DNA of 64,000 bases. It comes from Streptomyces sp. A012304. Its GTDB lineage: Bacteria > Actinomycetota > Actinomycetes > Streptomycetales > Streptomycetaceae. A program made the translations under genes and the position numbers. Shown here in pieces: positions 1 through 10,694 of this stretch. The notes beneath the pieces were generated by a model, which was not told where the DNA came from, made no database searches, and saw only the letters and a list, made by a program, of their open reading frames with translations. Numbering within the stretch: position 1 is the first letter of the stretch; every line of letters starts with the position of its first letter. Location of the stretch: contig NZ_BQUN01000112.1 of the NCBI RefSeq assembly GCF_026008495.1, positions 1 to 64,000 on the forward strand, read 5' to 3'.

Positions 1-704
1 GGGGTGAGGGGGGTGACCGGCTTGTCCTTGGCCTGGGACAGGTCCGGTCCGGCCTTCGTGGCGGTGTCGATCTCCTTGGCGGAGGTCTGCTTGCCCTGGC
101 TGACCTGTCCGTCGACCTGCCCCTTGACGGCCTCCGCCTTGCCCGACCCGGAGAAGTTGTCGGCCTCGTCCAGGTTCTTCGGCGCCTGGGCGGCGATGGC
201 CTGGTTGACGGCGGCGATGAACCCGGCCTTGTCGAACACGCCGGGCTTGGCGGCGTTCATCTTCTCGGCCTGCGCGGCCTTGCCCTGGGCCTGCTTGTCG
301 TCCGGTGGGGCGACGGCGGCGTCCTGCGCGGCCTTCGCCTCCGCGGCGGCGGGAGCGTGCCGGGAGGCCGTGGTCTTCTTGACCCGCACCTCGGACTTCA
401 GGCCCTGGAAGGCGGGCGACGCCGACGGCGGCGGCTTGACCGGCGGGGCCGGGGCGGCCGTGGAGGGCGGAGCCGCGGTCTGGCGCTGCGCGACCAGCCG
501 GGCCACCGCCGCGTTCCCCGCCCGTGTCTGCAGCAGACGCAACTGCTGCGGGGCGAGTTCCGCCGGAGGGCCGCTCTCCGGCCCGGACACCGTGGTGGGT
601 GAGGCGGACTCCTCGACCGTGGACCGGGTCTGGGCAGGGGCCGCCGGGCGTGCCGGCGCCGCGGTGGTCCTCGCGCTGGGTTTTTTGTCCGGCGCCGACT
701 TCAT
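1..704 (-). CDS. CIS-associated low-complexity protein, N-terminal part
   Basis: An open frame runs leftward from an ATG at 702-704 and leaves the window without a stop, so only about 234 N-terminal residues are visible. The protein begins MKSAPDKKPSARTTAAPARP and is rich in Ala, Pro and Lys. Residues around 55-75 read LLQTRAGNAAVARLVAQR, the AGNAAV-R-L-QR signature seen at the head of many actinobacterial proteins encoded beside contractile injection systems. No enzymatic domain, signal peptide or membrane segment is visible in the part present. It is transcribed divergently from the sheath gene, with 181 bases between the two starts. It may be a cargo, adaptor or toxin-carrier protein, but the missing C-terminus would decide this. 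The opposite strand is also open here, but its translation shows no family features. Confidence 0.75.
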   Translation of the reverse strand, partial: MKSAPDKKPSARTTAAPARPAAPAQTRSTVEESASPTTVSGPESGPPAELAPQQLRLLQTRAGNAAVARLVAQRQTAAPPSTAAPAPPVKPPPSASPAFQGLKSEVRVKKTTASRHAPAAAEAKAAQDAAVAPPDDKQAQGKAAQAEKMNAAKPGVFDKAGFIAAVNQAIAAQAPKNLDEADNFSGSGKAEAVKGQVDGQVSQGKQTSAKEIDTATKAGPDLSQAKDKPVTPLT

Positions 705-885
705 GGCGGCAAGTGTTCGGGTTCGTGGCCACTCGTACACGAGAACGGTGGGAACGGCCGGGGGAAGGGCCGCGTGCCTGATCGGGCAGCGGGCTGTGCA
801 CCGCGCCGCGGACGACGACACGTTCCGGGTGATCGCGACCGAAAGTCAGAATCTGCTTCGGCCGCTGGTCAAGGGAGGAGTCAGT

Positions 886-2460
886 ATGCCGTCGTATCTG
901 TCCCCGGGCATCTACGTCGAGGAAGTGGAGGCCGGGGCACGACCGATCGAGGGAGTGGGCACCTCGGTCGCCGCGTTTCTCGGCTTCGCCCCGCAAGGGC
1001 CTCTGAACGAGCCGACACTCGTCACCAACTGGAGCCAGTACGTGGGTGTCTTCGGCGACTTCGTCGAGGGTTCCTACCTGGCGTCCGCCGTGTACGGGTA
1101 CTTCGCCAACGGGGGAGGGAACTGCTACGTCGTTCGGATCGGCGACGGCGGGAACGGCGTCGCGGGAGAACTGCCGGGCGGGGCCGCCGGCGGGACGACG
1201 GGCGGTGAGTCCGCGGCCGAGGCGCTGCTCGGCGGATTCCGGGTCCGGGCGCTGCCGGGCGTCACCGGTGAGGTCACGGTGGAGGTCGGCGGGGCGGAGG
1301 GCGAGGCGCCGCCGAACGAGGCGTTCAAGCTGGTGGTCAAGGTGGACGGGGAGGAGAAGGAGACCTACCCCTCGGTGTCCGCCCGTCGCGGCAAGGACAA
1401 CGTCGTCACCAAGGTCAAGGAGAAGTCGCGGATCATCGCCCTGGAGGAGGTCAGCCGGGCCGCCGCGTCGGCCAGGCCCGACACCGGCACGGTCGTCCTC
1501 GCGGCCAAGTCCGGCACGGCGCCCGCTCCGGCGGGGTCCGACGCGGTCGCGCTGTCGGCCGACACCTACATCGGTGACGCGGACGAGCGGACGGGCTTCG
1601 GCGGGCTGGAGGCCATCGACGAGATCACGATGGTGGCCGTGCCCGACCTGATGAGCGCCCACCAGCGGGGCATCGCCGATGACGAGACCGTCATCGCGGT
1701 GCAGCAGGCCCTGATCGCCCACTGCGAGCTGATGGGCGACCGGGTCGCCATCCTGGACGCTCCCCCCGGGCTGTCGCCGCAGCAGATCAAGAACTGGCGG
1801 ATGGACACGGCCGGCTTCGACTCGAAGTTCGCGACGCTCTACTACCCGTGGATCAAGGTGTTCGACCCGTCGGTCGGCCGTAACACCTTCGTCCCGCCGA
1901 GCGGGCACATCGCCGGCGTGTGGGCGCGCAACGACGAGTCGCGCGGTGTGCACAAGGCACCGGCGAACGAGGTCCTGCGCGGCGCGGTCGGCCTCCAGAC
2001 GCAGATCACCAAGGGCGAGCACGACCTGCTGAACCCCATCGGCGTCAACTGCGTCCGCTCCTTCCCGGGCCGCGGCATCCGGGTGTGGGGCGCCCGCACC
2101 CTCTCCTCCGACCCCGCCTGGCGCTACCTGAACGTACGCCGGCTCTTCAACTACCTGGAGGAGTCGATCCTGACCGGCACGCAGTGGGTCGTCTTCGAAC
2201 CGAACGACGACGCCCTGTGGGCGCGCATCCGGCGCACGATCTCGGCGTTCCTGGTCAACGAGTGGCGCAAGGGCGCGTTGTTCGGGCTGACCCCGGACGA
2301 GGCCTTCTACGTCAAGTGCGACCGGGAGACCAACCCCGCCGAGAGCATCGACGCCGGCCAGGTCATCTGCGAGGTCGGGGTCGCCCCGGTCAAGCCCGCG
2401 GAGTTCGTGGTGTTCCGGCTGGCACAGCTGTCGGGCGGCACGGGATCGGTCGACGAGTAG
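886..2460 (+). CDS. contractile sheath protein
   Basis: Phage tail sheath family protein of 524 residues. It forms the contractile sleeve around the inner tube. The start at 886 is preceded by GGGAGGAG at 873-880, and the protein opens MPSYLSPGIYVEEVEAG, the classic sheath N-terminus. The same frame is open back to position 4, but that extension is antisense to the divergent gene and lacks sheath-like sequence. The N-terminal core (about 1-120) is followed by a variable inserted region (about 120-230, Gly/Ala/Glu-rich) and a conserved C-terminal half with GRGIRVWGARTL, LNVRRLFNYLEESI and a terminal EVGVAPVKPAEFVVFRL arm of the kind that interlocks neighbouring subunits. It heads the CIS operon. 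The 181-base divergent gap upstream should hold its promoter, but I could not identify convincing -35 and -10 boxes there. Confidence 0.95.
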   Translation: MPSYLSPGIYVEEVEAGARPIEGVGTSVAAFLGFAPQGPLNEPTLVTNWSQYVGVFGDFVEGSYLASAVYGYFANGGGNCYVVRIGDGGNGVAGELPGGAAGGTTGGESAAEALLGGFRVRALPGVTGEVTVEVGGAEGEAPPNEAFKLVVKVDGEEKETYPSVSARRGKDNVVTKVKEKSRIIALEEVSRAAASARPDTGTVVLAAKSGTAPAPAGSDAVALSADTYIGDADERTGFGGLEAIDEITMVAVPDLMSAHQRGIADDETVIAVQQALIAHCELMGDRVAILDAPPGLSPQQIKNWRMDTAGFDSKFATLYYPWIKVFDPSVGRNTFVPPSGHIAGVWARNDESRGVHKAPANEVLRGAVGLQTQITKGEHDLLNPIGVNCVRSFPGRGIRVWGARTLSSDPAWRYLNVRRLFNYLEESILTGTQWVVFEPNDDALWARIRRTISAFLVNEWRKGALFGLTPDEAFYVKCDRETNPAESIDAGQVICEVGVAPVKPAEFVVFRLAQLSGGTGSVDE

Positions 2461-2479
2461 CAGAACGGCAGGCGGATCA

Positions 2480-2500
2480 CGGCCCGACGGCAACGGGCCG
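2480..2500 (+). promoter_or_regulatory. hairpin between sheath and tube genes
   Basis: CGGCCCG (2480-2486) and CGGGCCG (2494-2500) form perfect 7-bp arms around a 7-base loop, 20 bases after the sheath stop. No T-run follows, so it may tune mRNA stability or partial termination between sheath and tube, two proteins needed in large amounts. The function is inferred only. Confidence 0.4.
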
Positions 2501-2567
2501 CCCGCGGATCGGTCCCGGGGCGGTGGAAGACCACCGTCCACACACGAGATGAGCCATGGAGGCTGGG

Positions 2568-3011
2568 ATGGCACTCCCCGAACTTGACAGCTCTGTCGGC
2601 CACTCCTTCGGGCTGGAATTCGACGGCGTGGTGATCAAGCAGATCACCGAGGTCAGCGGCTTGAAAATGGAACAGGACGTCATCGAGCTCAAGCAGAACA
2701 CCGCCGACGGAAAGTACGCCATCAAGAAGCTGCCGGGCCGCCCCAAGGCCGGCGAGGTCACCGTCACCCGCGGTCTGACCGAGGACAACAGCTTCGAGGC
2801 GTGGATCAAATCGTCCCGGTTCGGCAAGATGGGCGACGCCCGCAAGAACGGCGCGATCATCGTCTACGACTACGAGGGCAGCGCGATCAAGCGCTACCAG
2901 TTGATCAACGCCTGGCCGAAGTCGCTGGAGATCGGCACCCTCAAGGCCGGCGACACCTCGGTCCTCACCGAGAAGCTCTCGATCACGTACGAGAGCATGG
3001 AAGTTGAGTGA
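2568..3011 (+). CDS. CIS inner tube protein (first copy)
   Basis: Phage tail tube family protein (T4 gp19-like) of 147 residues. Rings of it stack inside the sheath to form the tube that is driven into the target. The sequence has the family pattern: LDSSVGHSFGLEFDGV, then ITEVSGLKMEQDVIELKQ, KLPGRPKAGEVTVTRGLT and a terminal LSITYESMEVE. I place the start at 2568 because GGAGG at 2558-2562 sits five bases upstream. The earlier in-frame ATG at 2556 overlaps that ribosome binding site and would add only MEAG. The stop overlaps the next gene's start. Together with the sheath this is the best-conserved part of the apparatus. A diverged second tube-like gene follows at 6746. Confidence 0.93.
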   Translation: MALPELDSSVGHSFGLEFDGVVIKQITEVSGLKMEQDVIELKQNTADGKYAIKKLPGRPKAGEVTVTRGLTEDNSFEAWIKSSRFGKMGDARKNGAIIVYDYEGSAIKRYQLINAWPKSLEIGTLKAGDTSVLTEKLSITYESMEVE

Positions 3012-3496
3012 TGCGCAGGACGGCGCCCGCGCAGGCGCGGCAGGCGGCACCGCCGGTCCCGGACGCACCGGGGCACGACCACATCGGGGAACCGGGCGAG
3101 AGCCCGAACGGTGCGGGGCGTGACACGCTCCGCACCGAGTTCGCCTTCGAACTGCCCCGGGGGTACGTGGACGCGTCCGGCACCGTGCACCGGCACGGTG
3201 TGATGCGGCTGGCCACCGCCCGGGACGAACTCATCCCGCTGCGGGACGACCGGGTGCGGGAGAACTCCGCGTACCTGTCGGTGGTCCTGATCGCCCGTGT
3301 GATCACCCGGCTCGGCACCATCGAGGACGTCCACGCGGGCATCGTGGAAGACCTGTTCGCCTCGGATCTCGCCTTCCTCCAGGACTTCTACCGGCGGATC
3401 AACGCGGAGGGCCACACCCGCGCCGCGGTCACCTGCCCCTCCTGCCAGGAACACTTCGCCGTGGACCTCGCCGGGGGCCGCCTGGGGGAATCGTGA
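3011..3496 (+). CDS. T4-type baseplate hub assembly chaperone-like protein
   Basis: A 161-residue protein. After a disordered Pro/Ala-rich head (about 1-40) it reads FAFELPRGYVDASGTVHRHGVMRLATARDEL, then a helical stretch with LIARVITRLG and DLFASDLAFLQDFYRRIN. This is the pattern I associate with T4-type baseplate assembly proteins found after the tube gene in Streptomyces CIS loci. A CPSC motif near the C-terminus (TCPSCQEHF) is a single CxxC pair, perhaps half of a metal site. The ATG at 3011 overlaps the tube gene stop, and GGAAG lies seven bases upstream; a GTG at 3008 is the alternative. It ends overlapping the next small gene, so translation is coupled on both sides. The exact role is inferred from family resemblance and position. 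Confidence 0.72.
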   Translation: MRRTAPAQARQAAPPVPDAPGHDHIGEPGESPNGAGRDTLRTEFAFELPRGYVDASGTVHRHGVMRLATARDELIPLRDDRVRENSAYLSVVLIARVITRLGTIEDVHAGIVEDLFASDLAFLQDFYRRINAEGHTRAAVTCPSCQEHFAVDLAGGRLGES

Positions 3497-3636
3497 CGTA
3501 CGCGGTCGACCGCCTCTACGAGGAGATCGCGTACCTGGCCTATCACTTCCACTGGCCGCTCGAAGAGCTGCTCGATCTGGAACACCCCGAACGGCAGCGG
3601 TACGTCGAGCAGATCGCCCGTCTCAACGGGCGGTGA
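3493..3636 (+). CDS. DUF6760 family small CIS protein (47 aa)
   Basis: A 47-residue gene starting at GTG 3493, whose GTGA overlaps the stop of the preceding gene. It reads TYAVDRLYEEIAYLAYHF, then HWPLEELLDLEHPERQRYVEQIARLN. It is acidic, probably all-helical, with a central HFHWP turn. Small proteins of this sort regularly follow the tube and chaperone genes in actinobacterial CIS operons and in some phage-tail operons; the DUF6760 assignment is from memory of that pattern. The conserved place and coupled start argue that it is real and works in assembly, perhaps with the CxxC protein before it. The role is unknown. Confidence 0.8.
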   Translation: MTYAVDRLYEEIAYLAYHFHWPLEELLDLEHPERQRYVEQIARLNGR

Positions 3637-3648
3637 GAGGACACCGAG

Positions 3649-6708
<3,060 letters not shown>

Positions 6709-6745
6709 CAGAGCACCCGGTACCGACAGAAAGGCAGGGCACCCG

Positions 6746-7183
6746 ATGTCCACGACCCAGGACCCGGCGGTCTCGGTCTGCTTCGTCGTCACGATCGACG
6801 GGATCGAGCTGGGGTCGTTCAACAGCTGTGAGGGGCTGGGCTGCGAGGTGGTGCTGGAGACCCGCGAGGAAGGCGGGAACAACGGCCACGTCTGGCAGTT
6901 GCCGACGCGCCTGAAGTACCCCAACGTCAAACTCTCCCGGCCGCTGACGAAGGAAACCCAGAAGGTGGCCCAGTGGTTCGCCAGCATGACCACCGGCTTC
7001 GCCCGCAAGACCGCGCACATCGAGGCGCGTACCGGCGACGACGTGATGGTCGCCCGCTGGGGCCTGCTGGAGGTGGTGCCGGTGCGCTGGACCGGGCCGA
7101 CGTTCAACCCCGAGTCGCCCAAGGTCGCCATCGAGACCATCGAGATCGCGCACCACGGTTACATGATGGAGCCCGGAGCATGA
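6746..7183 (+). CDS. CIS tube protein, second copy
   Basis: A 145-residue tail-tube-like protein, starting MSTTQDPAVSVCFVVTIDGI and continuing with LGSFNSCEGLGCEVVLETREEGG, LPTRLKYPNVKLSRPLTKET and a terminal IETIEIAHHGYM. It shares the fold pattern of the tube gene at 2568 but little identity. In the Afp/PVC type of CIS the later tube paralogue forms the tube initiator between spike and tube; the same role is inferred here from its place just before the LysM and spike genes. The start has a GAAAGG-type site upstream. The stop overlaps the next start (ATGA). Confidence 0.88.
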   Translation: MSTTQDPAVSVCFVVTIDGIELGSFNSCEGLGCEVVLETREEGGNNGHVWQLPTRLKYPNVKLSRPLTKETQKVAQWFASMTTGFARKTAHIEARTGDDVMVARWGLLEVVPVRWTGPTFNPESPKVAIETIEIAHHGYMMEPGA

Positions 7184-8004
7184 GCGGGCCCGTGGCGTTC
7201 AGCGCGGCAGGCGGCGCGAAGTCGGCGTCGGCCGCGGGCGGTGGCGCGCGCCCCAAGCTGGAGCACGCCTACCTCGAACTGCGCACCCCGCCCTCGGGCG
7301 GCAGCCTCACCCCCGGCGGACCCTGCGGCCGGATCGACTTCCAGTTCAATCCCAAGGAACTCAGCCTGGGCAAGTCGGCGTCCTGGAAACGCACCCCCGC
7401 CAAGGGCGCCAAGAGCGCGGGCCCGCCGGAGTACCAGGGGCCGCAGCCCAGCAAGCTCACCGTCGAGATGTTCTTCGACGCGAGCGACACCCAGGACACC
7501 AGTGTCGTCAAGGCCGTGGAGAGTCTGTTCGCCTGCTGCGTACCGACCAACGAGACCCGGCAGGCGCAGCGGTCGTCGCCGCCCTGGGTCATCTTCCACT
7601 GGGGCGGCATCACCGGCTTCCCCGGCTACGTCAGCCAGGTCCAGGTCAAGTACACGCTGTTCACCACGTCCGGGGTGCCGATCCGCGCGGTCTGCCAGGT
7701 GACGATGGAGGAGATCAGCGGAGAGACAGCCGGCCAGAACCCGACCTCGGGGGCGCTCACCGCCCGCCGTGTCCACCGGCTCCGCGCCGGCGACACGCTC
7801 CAGGGGCTCGCCTGGGCCGAGTACGGCGACGCGGCCGCCTGGCGGGCCATCGCCGAGGCCAACGGGATCGACGATCCGATGCGGCTGGCCGAGGGGCGGG
7901 AACTGCTGCTCCCCGCGGTCGACGAACTGGACGCGGTGCCGGGCGGGGCGGCGGAGCCCCTCGCGTCCGGGTCCGCGGCGACCGGCGGCAGGAGGGACGT
8001 CTGA
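7180..8004 (+). CDS. LysM-domain CIS baseplate protein
   Basis: A 274-residue protein. After a disordered head (about 1-25), residues about 26-190 form the CIS tube/baseplate-type domain (HAYLELRTPP, GRIDFQFNPKELSLGKSASWKR, PSKLTVEMFFDASD, WVIFHWGGITGFPGYVSQV). Residues about 196-243 form a LysM domain (VHRLRAGDTLQGLAWAEYGD, then LAEGRELLLPA). In phage and CIS such proteins join the tube to the spike; the LysM motif can bind peptidoglycan or act only structurally, as in T4 gp53. The ATG at 7180 overlaps the previous stop. An earlier in-frame start inside the tube gene is possible but would give a tail with no family features. Confidence 0.88.
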   Translation: MSGPVAFSAAGGAKSASAAGGGARPKLEHAYLELRTPPSGGSLTPGGPCGRIDFQFNPKELSLGKSASWKRTPAKGAKSAGPPEYQGPQPSKLTVEMFFDASDTQDTSVVKAVESLFACCVPTNETRQAQRSSPPWVIFHWGGITGFPGYVSQVQVKYTLFTTSGVPIRAVCQVTMEEISGETAGQNPTSGALTARRVHRLRAGDTLQGLAWAEYGDAAAWRAIAEANGIDDPMRLAEGRELLLPAVDELDAVPGGAAEPLASGSAATGGRRDV

Positions 8005-9875
8005 TGGCCAATGACACCGTCGCCAAGATCCTGGTCGTGGAGATCGGCGGCACCAGGCTCCCCGCCGACCTCGCCAACACCCTGGTGGACGGCTACGTCG
8101 ACGACAGCCGGATCCTGCCCGACACGTTCGTCCTGCGGTTCCGCGACCCCAGCCGGGTACTGCTCGACAAGGCCGGCATCAAGATCGGCTCCGAGGCGCG
8201 GCTGCTGGTCGCGTCCGGCGCGGGCGGCTCGCCGAAACCGCTGCTCAAGGGTGAGGTGACCGCGCTGGAACTGGACTTCGACGAGACCGGTACGTTCACC
8301 GTGGTCCGTGGGCTGGACAAGGCGCACCGGCTCTTCCGGGGCCGTCGCGTCGCCGCCTACCAGAACATGACCGTCGCGGACATCTGCCGCCGCGTCGCCC
8401 AGCGCGCCGGGCTCGGGACGGGGAAGATCGACGTGTCCGGCCCGGTCCTCGAACACGTCGCCCAGGCGAACGTCTCCGACTGGGACTTCGTCCGCGACCT
8501 GGCCGAGGACGCCGGAGCGCAGGCGTACGTCATCGACGGCGCCCTGCACGTCACCAAGCCCACCGACGCCTCCGGTGCGCCCGGCTCCTCGGCCCGCGCC
8601 GACCGGGACCCGCTCGTGCTGGAACTCGGGAAGAACCTGGTGCGCTGCCGCGCCGGGGTGACCGCCGCCGGGCAGGTCTCCCAGGTCCAGGTGCGCGGCT
8701 GGGACACCAAGACCAAGCGGGCACTGGTCGGCACGGCCGAAGCGGGCAAGGCGGACACCGTCCAGCTGGGCATCGGCCCGGCGGACGCGGCGGGCCCCTT
8801 CGGGAAGGCCGACTACCTCGTCACCGACAACACCTACGGCGTGCAGGCCCGCGTCGAGCAGGTCGCCAAGGCGCTGGCGCAGCGGATCGCCGGGTCGTTC
8901 GCCGAGATGGAAGCGGTCATCCAGGGAAACCCCGAGGTCAGGGCCGGTGGCGCGGTCGCGCTGTCCGGGGTCGGTGCCCCGTTCGAGGGCCGGTACACCG
9001 TCACCGCCTCCCGGCACGTGTTCGACGCACGGCGCGGCTACGAGACCTGGGTGACCGTCTCGGGCCAGCAGGAACGCTCCCTGTCGGCGCTGGCCGGCGG
9101 CGCCACGGGCCGGGCGGGCCGGCTCCCCGAGGTGGACGGCGTGGTCATCGGTCTCGTCTCCGACACCAAGGACCCGGACAAGCTCAGCCGCGTCAAGGTG
9201 AAGTTCCCCTGGCTGTCCGACGAGTACGTCAGCGACTGGGCCCGCTGCGCGCAGACCTCCGGAGGAGGGGGCAAGGACGGCAAGGGAACGTCCGCGTTCG
9301 CCCCGGAGGTCGGTGACGAGGTGCTGGTCGGGTTCGAGCAGGGCAGGCTCGACCGCCCGTACGTCCTCGGCTGCCTCTTCAACGGGCAGGACAAGCCGTC
9401 CACGGCGAGCGGCGACCTGATCGACGCGACCAGCGGCGCCGTCAACCGGCGGTCGTTCTCCTCCCGCAGCGGCAACCAGCTCGAACTGCTCGACAACGCC
9501 TCCGGCCCGCAGGGCGTCCGGATGGTCACCGGCGACGGCAAGCTCACCATCGACCTCGACCGCAAGGGCACCAAGATCATCGTGCACAGCGACGGAACGG
9601 TGGAGATCGACGCCAAGGACAAGGTCACCGTCAAGGCGGGCAACGGCGCGCTGATGGACGCCGGCAGCGGCACCCTCGAACTGACCGGCAAGTCGGTGAA
9701 GGTGACCGCGCAGACCGGCGTCCAGGTCGACGGCGGCAGCGGCCAGGTCGGGCTCACGACGAGCGGGGGAGTGGAGGTGAAGGGCAGCCAGGTCGCGGTC
9801 AACGGCACCGCGCGCACGGAGATCAAGGGCGGGGCGACCTGCACGATCAACGCGGGCCTGGTCCGGATCAACTGA
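8004..9875 (+). CDS. VgrG-like spike protein
   Basis: A 623-residue central spike. The N-terminal gpD-like part spans about 1-370 and includes ILPDTFVLRFRDPSRVLLDK and MTVADICRRVAQRAGLG. An OB-fold gp5-like domain follows at about 375-465 (VDGVVIGLVSDTKDPDKLSR, VKVKFPWLSDEYVSDWARC, PEVGDEVLVGFEQG). The C-terminal third is repetitive and strand-rich, as expected for the triple-stranded beta-helix needle (TIDLDRKGTKIIVHSDGTVEI, VKVTAQTGVQVDGG). No toxin domain is fused. The start overlaps the LysM gene stop. The protein should trimerise and carry the PAAR tip encoded next. Confidence 0.93.
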   Translation: MANDTVAKILVVEIGGTRLPADLANTLVDGYVDDSRILPDTFVLRFRDPSRVLLDKAGIKIGSEARLLVASGAGGSPKPLLKGEVTALELDFDETGTFTVVRGLDKAHRLFRGRRVAAYQNMTVADICRRVAQRAGLGTGKIDVSGPVLEHVAQANVSDWDFVRDLAEDAGAQAYVIDGALHVTKPTDASGAPGSSARADRDPLVLELGKNLVRCRAGVTAAGQVSQVQVRGWDTKTKRALVGTAEAGKADTVQLGIGPADAAGPFGKADYLVTDNTYGVQARVEQVAKALAQRIAGSFAEMEAVIQGNPEVRAGGAVALSGVGAPFEGRYTVTASRHVFDARRGYETWVTVSGQQERSLSALAGGATGRAGRLPEVDGVVIGLVSDTKDPDKLSRVKVKFPWLSDEYVSDWARCAQTSGGGGKDGKGTSAFAPEVGDEVLVGFEQGRLDRPYVLGCLFNGQDKPSTASGDLIDATSGAVNRRSFSSRSGNQLELLDNASGPQGVRMVTGDGKLTIDLDRKGTKIIVHSDGTVEIDAKDKVTVKAGNGALMDAGSGTLELTGKSVKVTAQTGVQVDGGSGQVGLTTSGGVEVKGSQVAVNGTARTEIKGGATCTINAGLVRIN

Positions 9876-9991
9876 CGGGGCGCCGCGTGGCACGTACGAC
9901 ACCTCGCACGACGGCGACCGGCTCCACGGCCGGCCCCGGTACGACGAAGCGACGACGAGAAGCGAACAGCCGACGAGAAGGAGCCTCCTGC

Positions 9992-10273
9992 ATGCCACCC
10001 GCCGCCCGCGTCGGCGACCCCACCGGCCACCCGGGGACGGTCGGCCCGCCCGGCGCACCCACCGTCCTCATCGGCGGCATGCCCGCCGCCACCGTCGGTA
10101 CGACCCACACCTGCGCCTTCCCGCCGCCCGCCGTGCATCCGCCGTCCGTGATCATTCCGCCGGGGTGCCCCACGGTCCTGATCAACGGCAAGCCCGCCGC
10201 CCGCATCGGTGACACCGCCGCCTGCGGGGCACCGATCGTCGCGGGCTGTCCGACCGTCCTGATCGGCGGGTGA
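9992..10273 (+). CDS. PAAR-domain spike tip protein
   Basis: A 93-residue PAAR protein that caps the spike. It has the repeated PTVLI-GG/NG-KPAA pattern: GAPTVLIGGMPAATVG, then GCPTVLINGKPAARIGD and GCPTVLIGG, with conserved Cys and His residues for metal binding. I place the start at 9992, where AGAAGGAG (976-983 within this kilobase) lies eight bases upstream. The frame is open further upstream, but that segment is Arg/Thr-rich and not PAAR-like. No toxin extension follows the domain, so effector delivery is not encoded in the tip itself. Confidence 0.92.
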   Translation: MPPAARVGDPTGHPGTVGPPGAPTVLIGGMPAATVGTTHTCAFPPPAVHPPSVIIPPGCPTVLINGKPAARIGDTAACGAPIVAGCPTVLIGG

Positions 10274-10280
10274 GCGGCTG

Positions 10281-10694
10281 ATGGGACAGCAGTTCGTCGG
10301 CGCGGGCTGGGCGTTCCCGCCGCGCACCGACGCCACCGGGAGCATCGCCCTGGTGCGCGGCGAGCGGGAGATCGAGGAATCGATCCGGCTCGTGCTCGCG
10401 ACCTCCCCGGGGGAGCGCCCCATGCGGCCGGAGTTCGGCTGCGCCATCCACGACTACGTGTTCGCCCCCGCCGACGCCGGCACCGCGGGCCAGGTCGCCT
10501 ACGAGATCCGGCTCGCCCTGGACCGCTGGGAGCCGAGGATCGAGGTCGTGGGCATCGACGTCCGGTTCGACGCCGTGGAGGACGGCGTGCTGTACATCGA
10601 CATCAGCTACACCGTGCGCGGCACGAACGACCCCCGCAACCTCGTGTTCCCGTTCTATGTGATCCCCGCACACGAGGAAGGAGCGGGTCCGTGA
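10281..10694 (+). CDS. baseplate wedge protein, gp25-like
   Basis: A 137-residue GPW/gp25 family protein. Typical features are the opening GWAFPPRTDATGSIALVRGEREIEESIR, the core TSPGERPMRPEFGCAIHDYVF, and the C-terminal strand pair ending YIDISYTVRGTNDPRNLVFPF. It builds the inner baseplate and nucleates sheath assembly. Its GTGA stop overlaps the start of the baseplate J gene. Confidence 0.93.
   Translation: MGQQFVGAGWAFPPRTDATGSIALVRGEREIEESIRLVLATSPGERPMRPEFGCAIHDYVFAPADAGTAGQVAYEIRLALDRWEPRIEVVGIDVRFDAVEDGVLYIDISYTVRGTNDPRNLVFPFYVIPAHEEGAGP

Noticed and set aside
4-885. Sheath protein extended upstream in the same frame
   Set aside because: The extension is antisense to a better leftward frame, lacks sheath similarity, and a proper ribosome binding site sits before 886.
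7626-10058. 810-residue minus-strand frame opposite the LysM and spike genes
   Set aside because: The spike and LysM proteins are clear on the plus strand; the antisense product is Arg/Gly/Val-rich without domains.
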